Source of the DNA: Hyphomicrobiales bacterium | Lineage (GTDB): Bacteria > Pseudomonadota > Alphaproteobacteria > Rhizobiales > Rhizobiaceae | NCBI GenBank assembly: GCA_026400435.1 | Contig: JAPLOZ010000006.1 | Coordinates: 1-43,993 of the forward strand | Direction of reading: 5' to 3' | DNA length: 43,993 bases | Shown: positions 22,360 through 31,132 of the stretch, piece by piece | How positions within the stretch are numbered: the first letter of the stretch is position 1 | Layout: each line of letters opens with the position of its first letter | Translations under genes and position numbers: made by a program | The notes under the pieces: model-generated | What the model was told of the DNA's origin: nothing | The model's database searches: none | What the model saw: the letters and a program-made list of their open reading frames with translations, nothing else

Positions 22360-23327
22360 GCACGGCGGCCGCAGTCCGGGGCACCCCCACAGGCAGCGCC
22401 ATCCTGCCCGACCGGGGCGGTCTGTCGGGCGCGCTGTCCGACATCTTCTGGCGCAGGCCGAAGCTGCTGCTTTTCCTGATGCTTCTGCCACCGGTTCTGT
22501 GGCTCGGCATCGTCTATCTCGGTTCGCTGTTTGCGCTGCTCCTGCAGAGTTTCTTTTCGATCGACGAGTTCTCCGGCCTCATCAATCGCCAGTTCACCTT
22601 CAAGACCTATGGCGAACTGCTCCTGCCGTCGAACCTCGACATCATCGTGCGTACTGTTGTCATGGCGGCGCTGGTCACCATCGCGTCGGCAATCGTCGCA
22701 TTTCCGATCGCCTACTACGCGGCCCGCTATGCGCGCGGCAGATGGAAGGCGCTTTTCTACATCGGCATCATGCTGCCGCTGTGGTCGAGCTACCTGGTCA
22801 AGATTTACGCCTGGAAGCTCATCCTCGCCAAGGAAGGCATCCTCACCTGGTTCTTCGGCAAGCTGCACCTTCTATGGCTGATCGACGCTTGGCTGTCGTT
22901 GCCCATCGTCGGCGGCAACTCGCTCTCGGTCTCCTTCACCGGCACATTCATCGTCTTCGTCTATGTCTGGCTGCCCTTCATGATCCTGCCGGTTCAGGCG
23001 TCGCTGGAACGCGTGCCGACCAATCTCGTGGAAGCCTCCTCCGACCTTGGCGCGACGCCAGGCCAGACGTTTCGCAACGTTCTCTTCCCGCTGGCCCTGC
23101 CAGGCATTGTCGCCGGCTCGATCTTCACCTTCTCGCTGACCCTCGGTGACTACATCATCCCGCAGATCATCGGCACTTCGCGCCTGTTCATCGGCCAGGC
23201 GGTCTATGCCCATCAGGGCACCGCGGGCAATATCCCGCTCGCCGCCGCCTTCACGGTCGTGCCGATCGTCGTCATGGGCTTCTACCTCTGGGGCGCCAAG
23301 CGCATGGGAGCGTTCGATGCGCTCTGA
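22356..23327 (+). CDS. ydcU: Polyamine-type ABC transporter permease, YdcU-like (PotB family)
   Basis: Inner-membrane permease of 323 aa with about six helices and a longer N-terminal cytoplasmic segment. The first helix is [32 protein letters not shown]. The EAA loop that docks on the ATPase is [29 protein letters not shown] near residues 225-253. The start forms an ATGA overlap with ydcT, and the end overlaps ydcV by 11 nt, so the four transporter genes are translationally linked. It pairs with YdcV to form the channel for the polyamine-like substrate. Confidence 0.92.
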   Translation: MSTAAAVRGTPTGSAILPDRGGLSGALSDIFWRRPKLLLFLMLLPPVLWLGIVYLGSLFALLLQSFFSIDEFSGLINRQFTFKTYGELLLPSNLDIIVRTVVMAALVTIASAIVAFPIAYYAARYARGRWKALFYIGIMLPLWSSYLVKIYAWKLILAKEGILTWFFGKLHLLWLIDAWLSLPIVGGNSLSVSFTGTFIVFVYVWLPFMILPVQASLERVPTNLVEASSDLGATPGQTFRNVLFPLALPGIVAGSIFTFSLTLGDYIIPQIIGTSRLFIGQAVYAHQGTAGNIPLAAAFTVVPIVVMGFYLWGAKRMGAFDAL

Positions 23328-24129
23328 TCACCCGTCGGCGCCGCTCGGCCTCAAGATCGCCGCCGGCGCCGGCCTGCTCTTCCTGCACGTGCCACTCCTT
23401 TTGATCTTCGTCTATGCCTTCACCACCGAGGAGAAGAGCTACCAGTGGCCGCCACCGGGCCTCACGACGCAGTGGTTCGCCGTCACCTGGAACCGGCCTG
23501 ACGTCTGGCAGGCGCTCGGCCTGTCGGTACAGGTCGCCGCCATCTCGACCCTGATCGCGATCGTGCTTGGCACGCTCTGTGCCGCAGCCATCAGCAGCAC
23601 CAAATTCTTCGGCCGCGAAACCATATCACTGCTGGTCATCCTGCCCATTGCGTTACCCGGCATCATCACCGGCATCGCGCTGCGCTCGGCTTTCTCGCTC
23701 GCCGAGATACCGTTCTCGATGTGGACGATCATCCTTGGCCACGCCACCTTCTGCGTGGTCGTCGTCTACAACAACGCCGTGGCGCGTTTCCGCCGCATTT
23801 CGGGCTCGCTGGTCGAGGCGTCGATGGACCTCGGCGCCGACGGTTTCCAGACCTTCCGGCATGTCATCCTGCCCAACATCGGCACAGCCCTTGTTGCCGG
23901 CGGAATGCTCGCCTTCGCGCTGTCGTTCGACGAGGTCATTGTCACCACCTTCACTGCCGGCCAGCAGCAGACGCTGCCGATCTGGATGCTCGAGGAACTG
24001 GTGCGGCCGCGCCAGCGCCCGGTGACCAACGTAGTCGCCATGATCGTGGTGCTGGTGACGCTCTTGCCCATTTTTGCCGCCTACTACCTGACCCGCGACG
24101 GCGACCAGATCGCCGGTTCCGGCAAATGA
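23317..24129 (+). CDS. ydcV: Polyamine-type ABC transporter permease, YdcV-like (PotC family)
   Basis: Second permease, 270 aa, with about six helices, beginning [35 protein letters not shown]. The EAA loop is [31 protein letters not shown]. The sequence [39 protein letters not shown] is typical of PotC/YdcV. ATG 23317 overlaps the end of ydcU by 11 nt; the frame is open further upstream, but only inside the ydcU coding region. It is the last transporter gene. About 130 nt containing a repeat separates it from the aldehyde dehydrogenase gene. Confidence 0.92.
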   Translation: MRSDHPSAPLGLKIAAGAGLLFLHVPLLLIFVYAFTTEEKSYQWPPPGLTTQWFAVTWNRPDVWQALGLSVQVAAISTLIAIVLGTLCAAAISSTKFFGRETISLLVILPIALPGIITGIALRSAFSLAEIPFSMWTIILGHATFCVVVVYNNAVARFRRISGSLVEASMDLGADGFQTFRHVILPNIGTALVAGGMLAFALSFDEVIVTTFTAGQQQTLPIWMLEELVRPRQRPVTNVVAMIVVLVTLLPIFAAYYLTRDGDQIAGSGK

Positions 24130-24133
24130 AAGG

Positions 24134-24240
24134 GTGAATGGAGAACGGCGAAATAGTGAATGGAAACAACAATATGCCCGCATGCGGGCAGTTCGCGGCC
24201 GGGCCCGCTGCCATTCACCATTTTACCATTCACCATTCAC
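24134..24240. repeat. Compound stem-loop repeat before the aldehyde dehydrogenase gene
   Basis: Two copies of GTGAATGG (24134-24141, 24156-24163) face three copies of CCATTCAC (24211-24218, 24226-24233, 24233-24240). They flank a perfect 16-nt palindrome TGCCCGCATGCGGGCA (24175-24190) and a GGCCGGGCCC segment. The RNA could fold into one long arm plus inner hairpins. It lies in the ydcV-patD gap and ends just before the AAGGAG ribosome site (24250-24255), so it could stabilise the transporter mRNA or modulate patD translation. It has the look of a dispersed rhizobial intergenic repeat. Confidence 0.6.
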
Positions 24241-24262
24241 GATCCGCACAAGGAGAACTACA

Positions 24263-25690
24263 ATGCAGACCCAGATGCTCGTCGGCTCGAAATTCGAGGC
24301 CGGAACCGAAACTCCCGAGACCGTGCTCAACCCGCGAACGGGTGCCGCCATCCTCGATTTGCCGGAAGCCTCCGAACGCCAGATTGGTGCTGCCGTCGCC
24401 GCCGCCGAGAAGGCCTTCGCCACATGGTCGCGCACCACGCCGGCGCAGCGCTCGACCTATCTTCTCAGGATCGCCGAGCGCATCGAGGCCGATGCAAAGG
24501 AGTTCGCCGCCCTCGAGGCGCTGAACTGCGGCAAGCCGGTCAACGCCGTCCTCAACGACGAGATCCCGGCGATCGTCGACTGCTACCGCTTCTTCGCCGG
24601 CGCGGTCCGCTCCATGCCGGGCGTCGTTTCTGGGGAATACCTGTCCGGGCACACCTCGATGATCCGCCGCGATCCGATCGGCATCGTCGCTTCGATCGCG
24701 CCCTGGAACTACCCGCTCATGATGATGGCCTGGAAGCTTGCGCCGGCGATCGCCGGCGGCAACACGGTCGTGTTCAAGCCGTCCGAGCAGACCCCGCTCA
24801 CCGCGCTGAAGCTTGCGAAAATCCTTGCTGACATCCTGCCGGAAGGTGTCGTCAACGTCGTGCTTGGCCGCGGCAACAGCGTCGGCAACGCGTTGATCAA
24901 CCACCCCCGTGTCAACATGATTTCGATCACCGGGGATGTCGCCACCGGCAAGAAGGTGCTGGAAGCGGCCGCAAAGTCGGTCAAGCGCACGCATCTCGAA
25001 CTCGGCGGCAAGGCGCCGGTCATCGTCTTTGACGACGCCGACATTGACGCGGTGGTCAACGGCCTTCGTGCATTCGGCTACTACAATGCCGGGCAGGATT
25101 GTACCGCCGCCTGCCGCGTGTATGCCGGCAAGAAGGTCTATGAGAAACTCGTTGCCGATCTTTCGTCGGCGGTCTCGACCATCCGCTACGACCGGAAGGA
25201 CGACACCGAAAACGAGATCGGCCCGCTGATTTCCAAGCGCCAGCGCGACCGCGTCGCGTCCTTCGTGGAACGCGCCTCCGAACTGAAGCACATCGAGATC
25301 ACAACCGGCGGCAAGCCGGGCGACGGCACCGGCTTCTACTATCAGCCGACTGTAGTCGCCGGCGCCAGGCAGGAGGACGAGATCGTGCGGCGCGAGGTGT
25401 TCGGCCCGGTCGTTTCGGTCACGCCGTTTTCCGATGTCGACGACGCCGTTGCATGGGCGAACGACAGCGACTACGGCCTTGCCTCTTCGGTGTGGACCAA
25501 GGACGTATCGCGCGCGATGTCGACCGCCGCCCGCCTTCAGTATGGCTGCACGTGGATCAACACGCATTTCATGCTGACCAATGAAATGCCGCATGGCGGC
25601 CTCAAGCAGTCAGGCTATGGCAAGGACATGTCGCTCTACGCGCTGGAGGACTACACGGCTGTCCGCCACGTCATGATCGCGCACGGGTAG
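24263..25690 (+). CDS. patD: Gamma-aminobutyraldehyde dehydrogenase (PatD/YdcW-like)
   Basis: Cytoplasmic NAD(P)-dependent aldehyde dehydrogenase of 475 aa, the normal length. Catalytic Cys280 lies in [11 protein letters not shown] and the general base Glu246 in HLELGGK. The Rossmann segments [12 protein letters not shown] and [15 protein letters not shown] are standard. Long stretches match E. coli PatD/YdcW as I recall it: [54 protein letters not shown] and [22 protein letters not shown]. It oxidises 4-aminobutanal from putrescine to GABA. ATG 24263 follows AAGGAG by about 7 nt. Being last in the ydcSTUV operon, as in E. coli, it supports a putrescine or related diamine route. The amine-to-aldehyde step is not encoded beside it. 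Confidence 0.93.
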   Translation: MQTQMLVGSKFEAGTETPETVLNPRTGAAILDLPEASERQIGAAVAAAEKAFATWSRTTPAQRSTYLLRIAERIEADAKEFAALEALNCGKPVNAVLNDEIPAIVDCYRFFAGAVRSMPGVVSGEYLSGHTSMIRRDPIGIVASIAPWNYPLMMMAWKLAPAIAGGNTVVFKPSEQTPLTALKLAKILADILPEGVVNVVLGRGNSVGNALINHPRVNMISITGDVATGKKVLEAAAKSVKRTHLELGGKAPVIVFDDADIDAVVNGLRAFGYYNAGQDCTAACRVYAGKKVYEKLVADLSSAVSTIRYDRKDDTENEIGPLISKRQRDRVASFVERASELKHIEITTGGKPGDGTGFYYQPTVVAGARQEDEIVRREVFGPVVSVTPFSDVDDAVAWANDSDYGLASSVWTKDVSRAMSTAARLQYGCTWINTHFMLTNEMPHGGLKQSGYGKDMSLYALEDYTAVRHVMIAHG

Positions 25691-25708
25691 AATGTCCCGA
25701 GGCAGGCG

Positions 25709-26620
25709 TCAGCCTGCCTCGGCGGTCACCACCATTCCGGCAACCGGCTCGCCGCGGTCCTGCCGGATCACATGCCGCTCCAGCGAGACCGGCCGCAGCC
25801 CCGCCTCGCTGAGGACCCTGCGCACATAGGTTTCGGCGTGCGCGTAGCGGCGCGAAGGCTGCAGCGCGAAGCCGTCACCGGTCTCCAGCTTCTCGACCGA
25901 GAAGGCAAACAGCCCGCCCTCGGCAAGCAACCCGGCGACAGTGCTCACGATGCCCTCCAGGGCTCCGACATACATGAACACGTCAGCCGCCGTGACGAGG
26001 TTGGCGCGTGGGCCGGCGTAACTGAAGTGCTGGAGGTCCGCCTTCTCCAGCCGATCATAGACGCCCTTGGCGCGGGCCTTGCGCAGCATCTCGGTGGAGA
26101 TGTCGAAGCCTTCCAGCCGGTCGCACGAGCCGCGCAGCCGCTCGCCCATCAGGCCGGTGCCGCAGCCGAGGTCGAGCGCCAGCCCGAAGCGGCCAGGTCG
26201 CGCCACCGTGATTGCGTCGCCCAGCAGGTCCGGCACGCGGTAGCCGAGCGTCTCGACAAGCGCGTGGTCGAACTTGTCCGCATACTGGTCGAACAGCGCT
26301 TCGACGAAGGCGCTCGGCGGCGCATCGCCGGCGTCGGCTTTGCCGGCGATCGCCAGCTTCAGCGTCGCGCCTGCCCGGTCCGCCGGATCGAGCTTCCCTG
26401 CCATTCCCCAGGCCTCGGCCGCGGCATCCATGTCGCCAGCCGCCTCGTGGAACTCGCCGAGCCGGAACCACCCCATCGCCCACGCCGGCGCCAGTTCCAG
26501 CGCCCCGAGCATCAGCTCCGCGGCGGGTCCGGCCTCGCCTGAGCCGAACAGCATTTCGGCATAATCGGCACGCCTGTCTGCTAGGATGTCGCCGGAGGAT
26601 GTATCAAGCGGTTTGGCCAT
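25709..26620 (-). CDS. TPR-containing class I methyltransferase
   Basis: A 303-aa protein. An N-terminal pair of TPR-like helical repeats (residues about 15-85: ADYAEMLFGSGEAGPAAELMLGALELAP and GWFRLGEFHEAAGDMDAAAEAW) is followed by a SAM-binding domain with motif I at 150-160 (DLGCGTGLMGE). Motif II (EGFDISTEMLRKARAKGVYDRL) and a post-I acidic segment (LVTAADVFMYVGALE) are also present. It resembles the contiguous-TPR methyltransferases common in Rhizobiales. The frame is open to 26716, but ATG 26620 (MAKPLDTSSGD) gives the regular N terminus. It is convergent with patD, with an 18-nt gap. The substrate is unknown. Confidence 0.85.
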   Translation of the reverse strand: MAKPLDTSSGDILADRRADYAEMLFGSGEAGPAAELMLGALELAPAWAMGWFRLGEFHEAAGDMDAAAEAWGMAGKLDPADRAGATLKLAIAGKADAGDAPPSAFVEALFDQYADKFDHALVETLGYRVPDLLGDAITVARPGRFGLALDLGCGTGLMGERLRGSCDRLEGFDISTEMLRKARAKGVYDRLEKADLQHFSYAGPRANLVTAADVFMYVGALEGIVSTVAGLLAEGGLFAFSVEKLETGDGFALQPSRRYAHAETYVRRVLSEAGLRPVSLERHVIRQDRGEPVAGMVVTAEAG

Positions 26621-26841
26621 GGTGGGCTCATAGCGCGTCGGCCCCGAAATCGGAATCGGTTTTCGAAAAGCGCGACTAGCAAAAGTCAAGTCGTTGAGGG
26701 TCCTCCGTCCGTCCAATCGGAGGCCCTGCGTTCTGGCGCAAACCCGGCTTGAAGGCGACGGCGCAATGCGACACTATGTGTCCAGTGAATGTTGCGCTAC
26801 GTGCTGCGGTAGGCATGACAACACTGGAGGAGCGATCTGCG

Positions 26842-27168
26842 ATGATGAGGTATCAGTCGAAAGGCGTGCTGCTGGCGGTTGCGATCGTCGGCTGCGTCGC
26901 GGCCCGAGGCGCGAACGCGGCCGAGGAGCCCGGCCTGGGAACCATCGTTCCCGAAGGCGAAATGACCATGTTCTGCCAGAACGCGGCGGTGGCGCGTTTC
27001 GAGGTGCAACCAGACGCCATCACGACGGATCCGCCTGTCCGGCGCGAGGGAAAGCTGCTGGTGTTGGGCACGGTGGATACCGAGGACAGCGACCAGGATG
27101 TTGGCTTCGACTGTCGCTTCGAGGAGAACGGGTCCTATCTCGGGATAATCGGCGCTCCGGCCGAATAG
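26842..27168 (+). CDS. Small secreted protein of unknown function
   Basis: Protein of 108 aa with a Sec signal peptide (MMRYQSKGVLLAVAIVGCVAARGANA, cleavage likely after ANA) and a mature part of about 80 aa. It is acidic and has two Cys residues (MFCQNA and FDCRFE) that may form a disulfide. No family was recognised. A GGAGG site (26826-26830) lies 11 nt before ATG 26842, with ATG 26845 as an alternative, so the longer open frame back to 26749 is less likely. It is on its own between the TPR-methyltransferase and the exonuclease gene. Confidence 0.65.
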   Translation: MMRYQSKGVLLAVAIVGCVAARGANAAEEPGLGTIVPEGEMTMFCQNAAVARFEVQPDAITTDPPVRREGKLLVLGTVDTEDSDQDVGFDCRFEENGSYLGIIGAPAE

Positions 27169-27254
27169 CTTTCAGCCGCCGCGAAACCTCGGGCCTGTCA
27201 GCATGGCGCCGCCGCTGCTCTTTCCTGCCGCGCGCAACATCCTACATTGGTGCG

Positions 27255-28265
27255 ATGCGTCCCAGTGATCTGCTACGTCCGCGCCCCGAGGGTCTCTATT
27301 GCCCGCCCGGCGACTTCTTCATCGACCCCGTGCGGCCCGTGCCGCGCGCGCTTGTCACCCACGGCCATTCCGACCACGCGCGCGCAGGCCATGGTTCCGT
27401 CCTTGCGACGGGGCAGACGCTCGACATCATGGCCTTGCGCTACGGGGTGGACTTTGCTGGCTCGACACAGGCGGCCGTGTTGGGCGAAACGGTTCACGTC
27501 AACGGTGTCGCGGTCACCTTCCATCCCGCCGGTCATGTACTCGGCTCGGCCCAGATCTGCGTCGAGCATGGTGGGACGCGCATCGTGGCGTCAGGCGACT
27601 ACAAGCGGCAGCCGGATGCGACCTGCCGGCCTTTCGAACCGATATCCTGCGACGTGTTCATCACCGAGGCGACGTTCGGACTGCCCGTCTTCCGCCATCC
27701 GCCGGACACCCAGGAGGTCGCGAGGCTGATCAGATCGACCGAGCAGTTTCCCGAGCGCGCGCATCTCGTTGGTGCCTATGCGCTCGGCAAGGCGCAGCGC
27801 GTCATCCGGCTGATCCGCGATGCCGGGTATTCCCGGCCGGTGTTCATCCACGGCGCGCTGTCGAGGCTCTGCGAGTATTACCAGTCGCAGCGCATCGACC
27901 TCGGCGACCTGCGGCCAGCAACCGTCGAGGGTGGCAAGAAGGGGGATTTTGCCGGCGCCATCGTCGTCGGCCCCCCGTCGGCGTTCGCCGACCGCTGGGC
28001 CCGGCGCTTTCCCGATCCGATATTCTGCTTCGCGTCCGGCTGGATGCGCATCCGCCAGCGGGCGAAGCAGGGCGGCGTCGAGCTTCCGCTGATCATTTCG
28101 GACCATTGCGACTGGGACGAACTCCTGCGCACCATCCAGGAAACCGGGGCTTCCGAGATCTGGGTGACGCATGGTCGCGAGGAAGCGCTTGTGCGCTGGT
28201 GCGAATTGCAGGGCATCGCCGCGAAGGCCCTCCATCTCGTTGGCTACGAGGACGAGGGCGATTGA
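27255..28265 (+). CDS. Ligase-associated DNA exonuclease (metallo-beta-lactamase fold)
   Basis: A 336-aa enzyme of the metallo-beta-lactamase/beta-CASP superfamily. The metal motif is THGHSDHA (35-42), with further ligands in FHPAGHVLGSAQI, ASGDYKRQ, FITEATFGLP and SDHCDWDEL. This is the ligase-associated exonuclease type whose gene normally sits beside an ATP-dependent DNA ligase; here the ligase start is 31 nt downstream. In many bacteria the same set includes an Lhr-type helicase and a calcineurin-like phosphoesterase, neither of which is in this window. It probably processes DNA ends in repair of cross-links or strand breaks. ATG 27255 gives the conserved MRPSDLLRPRPEGLYCPPGDFFIDP start. 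Confidence 0.88.
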   Translation: MRPSDLLRPRPEGLYCPPGDFFIDPVRPVPRALVTHGHSDHARAGHGSVLATGQTLDIMALRYGVDFAGSTQAAVLGETVHVNGVAVTFHPAGHVLGSAQICVEHGGTRIVASGDYKRQPDATCRPFEPISCDVFITEATFGLPVFRHPPDTQEVARLIRSTEQFPERAHLVGAYALGKAQRVIRLIRDAGYSRPVFIHGALSRLCEYYQSQRIDLGDLRPATVEGGKKGDFAGAIVVGPPSAFADRWARRFPDPIFCFASGWMRIRQRAKQGGVELPLIISDHCDWDELLRTIQETGASEIWVTHGREEALVRWCELQGIAAKALHLVGYEDEGD

Positions 28266-28296
28266 TGGCATTCCACGCCTGCGAAGTTGGGACGCC

Positions 28297-29898
28297 GTGA
28301 ACCGTTTCGCCGAGCTCCTCGATCGCCTCGTCCTGACGCCCGCGCGCAACGGCAAGCTGACCCTGCTCGTCGATTATTTCCGCACCACCGAAGACCCGGA
28401 TCGCGGCCTTGCGCTTTCCGCCATCACCGGCGACCTGTCCATCGCGGCCGTCAAGCCGGCAATGCTGCGTGCGCTGGTGACCGAGCGCATGGATCCGGTG
28501 CTGTTCGGCTATTCCTATGACTATGTCGGCGACCTCGCCGAGACGGTGTCGCTGGTCTGGCCCGACCCGCCGCCGCACCTCAGGCGAAACCGTTCGCCCT
28601 CGCTCGGCGAGGTGGTCGGCGCGCTGCAGGCAGCAAGCCGGTCTGACGGCCCGACGGTCCTGGCGCGATTGCTCGATGGCGCCGGCATCGAGGCGCGCTT
28701 CGCAATGATCAAGCTGGTGACCGGAGGCTTGCGCATCGGCGTCTCGGCGCGTCTCGCCAAGCAGGCTCTTGCCGACTTCGGCAAGGTGGAAGTCGCCGAG
28801 ATCGAGGAACTCTGGCATGGCCTGAAACCACCCTATGTCGAGCTTTTCGCCTGGCTCGAGGGCAAGGCGCCCAAGCCCGAAAAGGCGGCCAGCGCGCTGT
28901 TCCGACCGGTCATGCTGTCCAATCCGGTCGAGGACCGCGATCTAGAGCGTCTCGATCCGGTCGATTACGCGGCCGAGTGGAAATGGGACGGTATCCGGGT
29001 TCAGGCCGTCTCGGAAGCCGGCCTCCGCCGGCTCTATTCGCGCACCGGCGACGATGTGTCCGGCGCATTCCCGGACCTCGTGGACGCGATGGATTTTTCC
29101 GCCGCGCTCGACGGCGAGCTCCTGGTCGGCGACCCGGCAGCCGCGACAGGCACTTTCTCCGACCTGCAGCAGCGGCTGAACCGCAAGGCGGTATCGCCCA
29201 AGGTGCGCGAGCGGTATCCGGCCTTCATGCGCTGTTACGACCTGTTGCAACTCGGAGATCAGGACCTGCGGCCTTTGACGTTCACGGAGCGGCGCAGGCG
29301 TCTTGAGTCCTTTATGTTGACCCTGGACCCGTCCCGCTTCGACCTGTCGCCGCTTGCGCCGTTCGATGGTTGGGCAACGCTCGACGAGATGCGCAAAAAC
29401 CCGCCGCATCCGGTGATCGAGGGCGTCATGCTGAAGCGCCTGGATTCGCCATATGTAGCCGGCCGTCCAAAGGGTCCTTGGTTCAAGTGGAAGCGCGACC
29501 CGCGCACCGTCGATGCCGTGTTGATGTACGCCCAACGTGGCCACGGCAAGCGGTCGAGCTTCTATTCGGACTACACGTTCGGCGTCTGGCAGGGTGACGC
29601 TGGCGAGGAGGAACTTGTGCCGGTCGGCAAGGCTTATTTCGGATTTACCGACGAAGAACTGAAACAGATCGACAAATATGTCCGCGACAACACGATCGAG
29701 CGGTTCGGACCGGTTCGCTCGGTGCGTGCCGACCGCGAAAAGGGTCTTGTGCTGGAGGTTGCCTTCGAGGGATTGAACCGCTCGACGCGGCACAAATCCG
29801 GGGTCGCCATGCGCTTCCCGCGCATCTCGCGCCTGCGCTGGGACAAGCCGCCGATCGAAGCGGATCGGCTCGCCACGCTTCAGGCGCTGCTCGATTGA
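28297..29898 (+). CDS. ATP-dependent DNA ligase (cisplatin-damage-response type)
   Basis: DNA ligase of 533 aa that seals nicks using ATP. An N-terminal DNA-binding domain (residues about 1-200) precedes the adenylation domain with motif I E-W-K-W-D-G-I-R, Lys229 being the nucleotide-accepting residue. Motif III lies near ALDGELLV and motifs IV-V in EGVMLKRLDSPYV and FKWKRDP. The OB-fold domain follows to the C terminus (KGLVLEVAFEGLNRSTRHKSGVAMRFPRISRLRWDKPP). GTG 28297 is taken as start because it gives VNRFAELLDRLVLTPARNGKL, the family N terminus; the frame is open into the exonuclease gene. It is paired with the exonuclease as a repair operon. Confidence 0.9.
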   Translation: MNRFAELLDRLVLTPARNGKLTLLVDYFRTTEDPDRGLALSAITGDLSIAAVKPAMLRALVTERMDPVLFGYSYDYVGDLAETVSLVWPDPPPHLRRNRSPSLGEVVGALQAASRSDGPTVLARLLDGAGIEARFAMIKLVTGGLRIGVSARLAKQALADFGKVEVAEIEELWHGLKPPYVELFAWLEGKAPKPEKAASALFRPVMLSNPVEDRDLERLDPVDYAAEWKWDGIRVQAVSEAGLRRLYSRTGDDVSGAFPDLVDAMDFSAALDGELLVGDPAAATGTFSDLQQRLNRKAVSPKVRERYPAFMRCYDLLQLGDQDLRPLTFTERRRRLESFMLTLDPSRFDLSPLAPFDGWATLDEMRKNPPHPVIEGVMLKRLDSPYVAGRPKGPWFKWKRDPRTVDAVLMYAQRGHGKRSSFYSDYTFGVWQGDAGEEELVPVGKAYFGFTDEELKQIDKYVRDNTIERFGPVRSVRADREKGLVLEVAFEGLNRSTRHKSGVAMRFPRISRLRWDKPPIEADRLATLQALLD

Positions 29899-29905
29899 AC
29901 GCGAG

Positions 29906-31099
29906 TTATTCCACTACCGAGACGCGGATCTCGTAGATATCCACCGCCTTGCCATCGTTGGCAAAGTCGGAATTGATGGCGATGGATCCGCCGGCGCCGG
30001 GACGGTTGCCGGACAGTTCGACGTCGAACAGGTATTCGCCGCGCTCGTAGCCGATCGCATAGCGTTTACGGCCGCAGTCGCCGAGCTCCCCAAAGTCGCA
30101 ATTAACCGAGATCTGCGTCTGCTGGCCGTCCGCACCGCGCGCCGATATGTCGAACACCGCCTTCTTGCCGACGATCTGCTCCAGCACGCCTTGCCCCAGG
30201 TCGAAAACCACGTCCGCTCCGTCGGAGCCAGAACGTATCCGGATGAACTTGCCGGATTCGTCTTCGCTGACTTCGGCGGATGCGCCGGTCGGCGCATTCA
30301 CCGTCGAGGGATCGTCCGGCGAGAACACCCTGATCCAGCTGCGCAGTTCCTGCGCGCTGCCGAGATCGCCCGGCTGTCCGGGTGCCGGCTCCTCCGCCGG
30401 ATCGAATTCCTCTACCTCCGACAGCTGCGGAGGCGCAGGCGGGGCAGCTGTCATAGACGGCAGCTTGAGCAGGCCCATGTCGTTGGCGACCCACCCGCCG
30501 AGCACGCCGGCGCACAGCAGCGTCACAATGACAAACATTGCCGCGAATGGGCCGCGGCGTCGCTTGGCGCGCCGCTCGTCCCTGTCGGGCGCGACCGCTG
30601 CCGTGACAGGGGCAGCCGGCAGATCCGCGACGGGACCTTCCATGACCACGTCCGGGGCGGCTGCCACCGCGTCCGTGTCGCCATGCATATCGACGTCAGG
30701 CACGGGTTCCTGTCCATCGCCGGTGTCGATCTCCGGCGCGTCCGATGCCGGCGCCTGGGCCAACTCGCCGGCATCCAGCAAGATGTCCGGAACCTCGCCA
30801 GGCTGAACCGGCAGGGCGGGTGCCGCCGGCAGATACTCGGATTCGATGCTGGTGATCTTGGTCTGCAGGTTCTGCCGGCGCTTGATCGCCATCTCGACCG
30901 TCAATTGCGGCTGCGACTGCGTCGCGCGGTCAAGCGCGGCAAAGGCCGAGCGATACACCTTCTCGCGGAAGGAGCGGTCCTCGGCATTTCCCTTTTCAAG
31001 CGCGTTGCGGATCGCTTTTTCGACAGGATCCAACGACGAATTTCCCCCGATGCGGCTTAGGCGTCGATGATGGTTAGCCTTAGCCGGACTATCAGGCAA
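29906..31099 (-). CDS. Single-TM membrane protein of unknown function
   Basis: A 397-aa protein I do not recognise. The N-terminal 90 residues are soluble and helical (SSLDPVEKAIRNALEKGNAEDRSFREKVYRSAFAALDRAT), and residues about 91-175 are Pro/Ala/Asp-rich linker. A basic stretch (DRDERRAKRRRG) precedes one hydrophobic helix at about 184-204, placing the C terminus in the periplasm. The C-terminal 130 residues look like a beta-rich domain with a Cys pair (NCDFGELGDCGRKR) and regular alternation (GKFIRIRSGSDGADVVFDL), possibly a carbohydrate-binding or sensor-like fold. It converges on the ligase gene, with a 7-nt gap. It reads as a conserved Rhizobiales hypothetical protein. Confidence 0.8.
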   Translation of the reverse strand: MPDSPAKANHHRRLSRIGGNSSLDPVEKAIRNALEKGNAEDRSFREKVYRSAFAALDRATQSQPQLTVEMAIKRRQNLQTKITSIESEYLPAAPALPVQPGEVPDILLDAGELAQAPASDAPEIDTGDGQEPVPDVDMHGDTDAVAAAPDVVMEGPVADLPAAPVTAAVAPDRDERRAKRRRGPFAAMFVIVTLLCAGVLGGWVANDMGLLKLPSMTAAPPAPPQLSEVEEFDPAEEPAPGQPGDLGSAQELRSWIRVFSPDDPSTVNAPTGASAEVSEDESGKFIRIRSGSDGADVVFDLGQGVLEQIVGKKAVFDISARGADGQQTQISVNCDFGELGDCGRKRYAIGYERGEYLFDVELSGNRPGAGGSIAINSDFANDGKAVDIYEIRVSVVE

Positions 31100-31132
31100 T
31101 GACTGGCGGACGCAATGCCCCGGATTTTGGTC

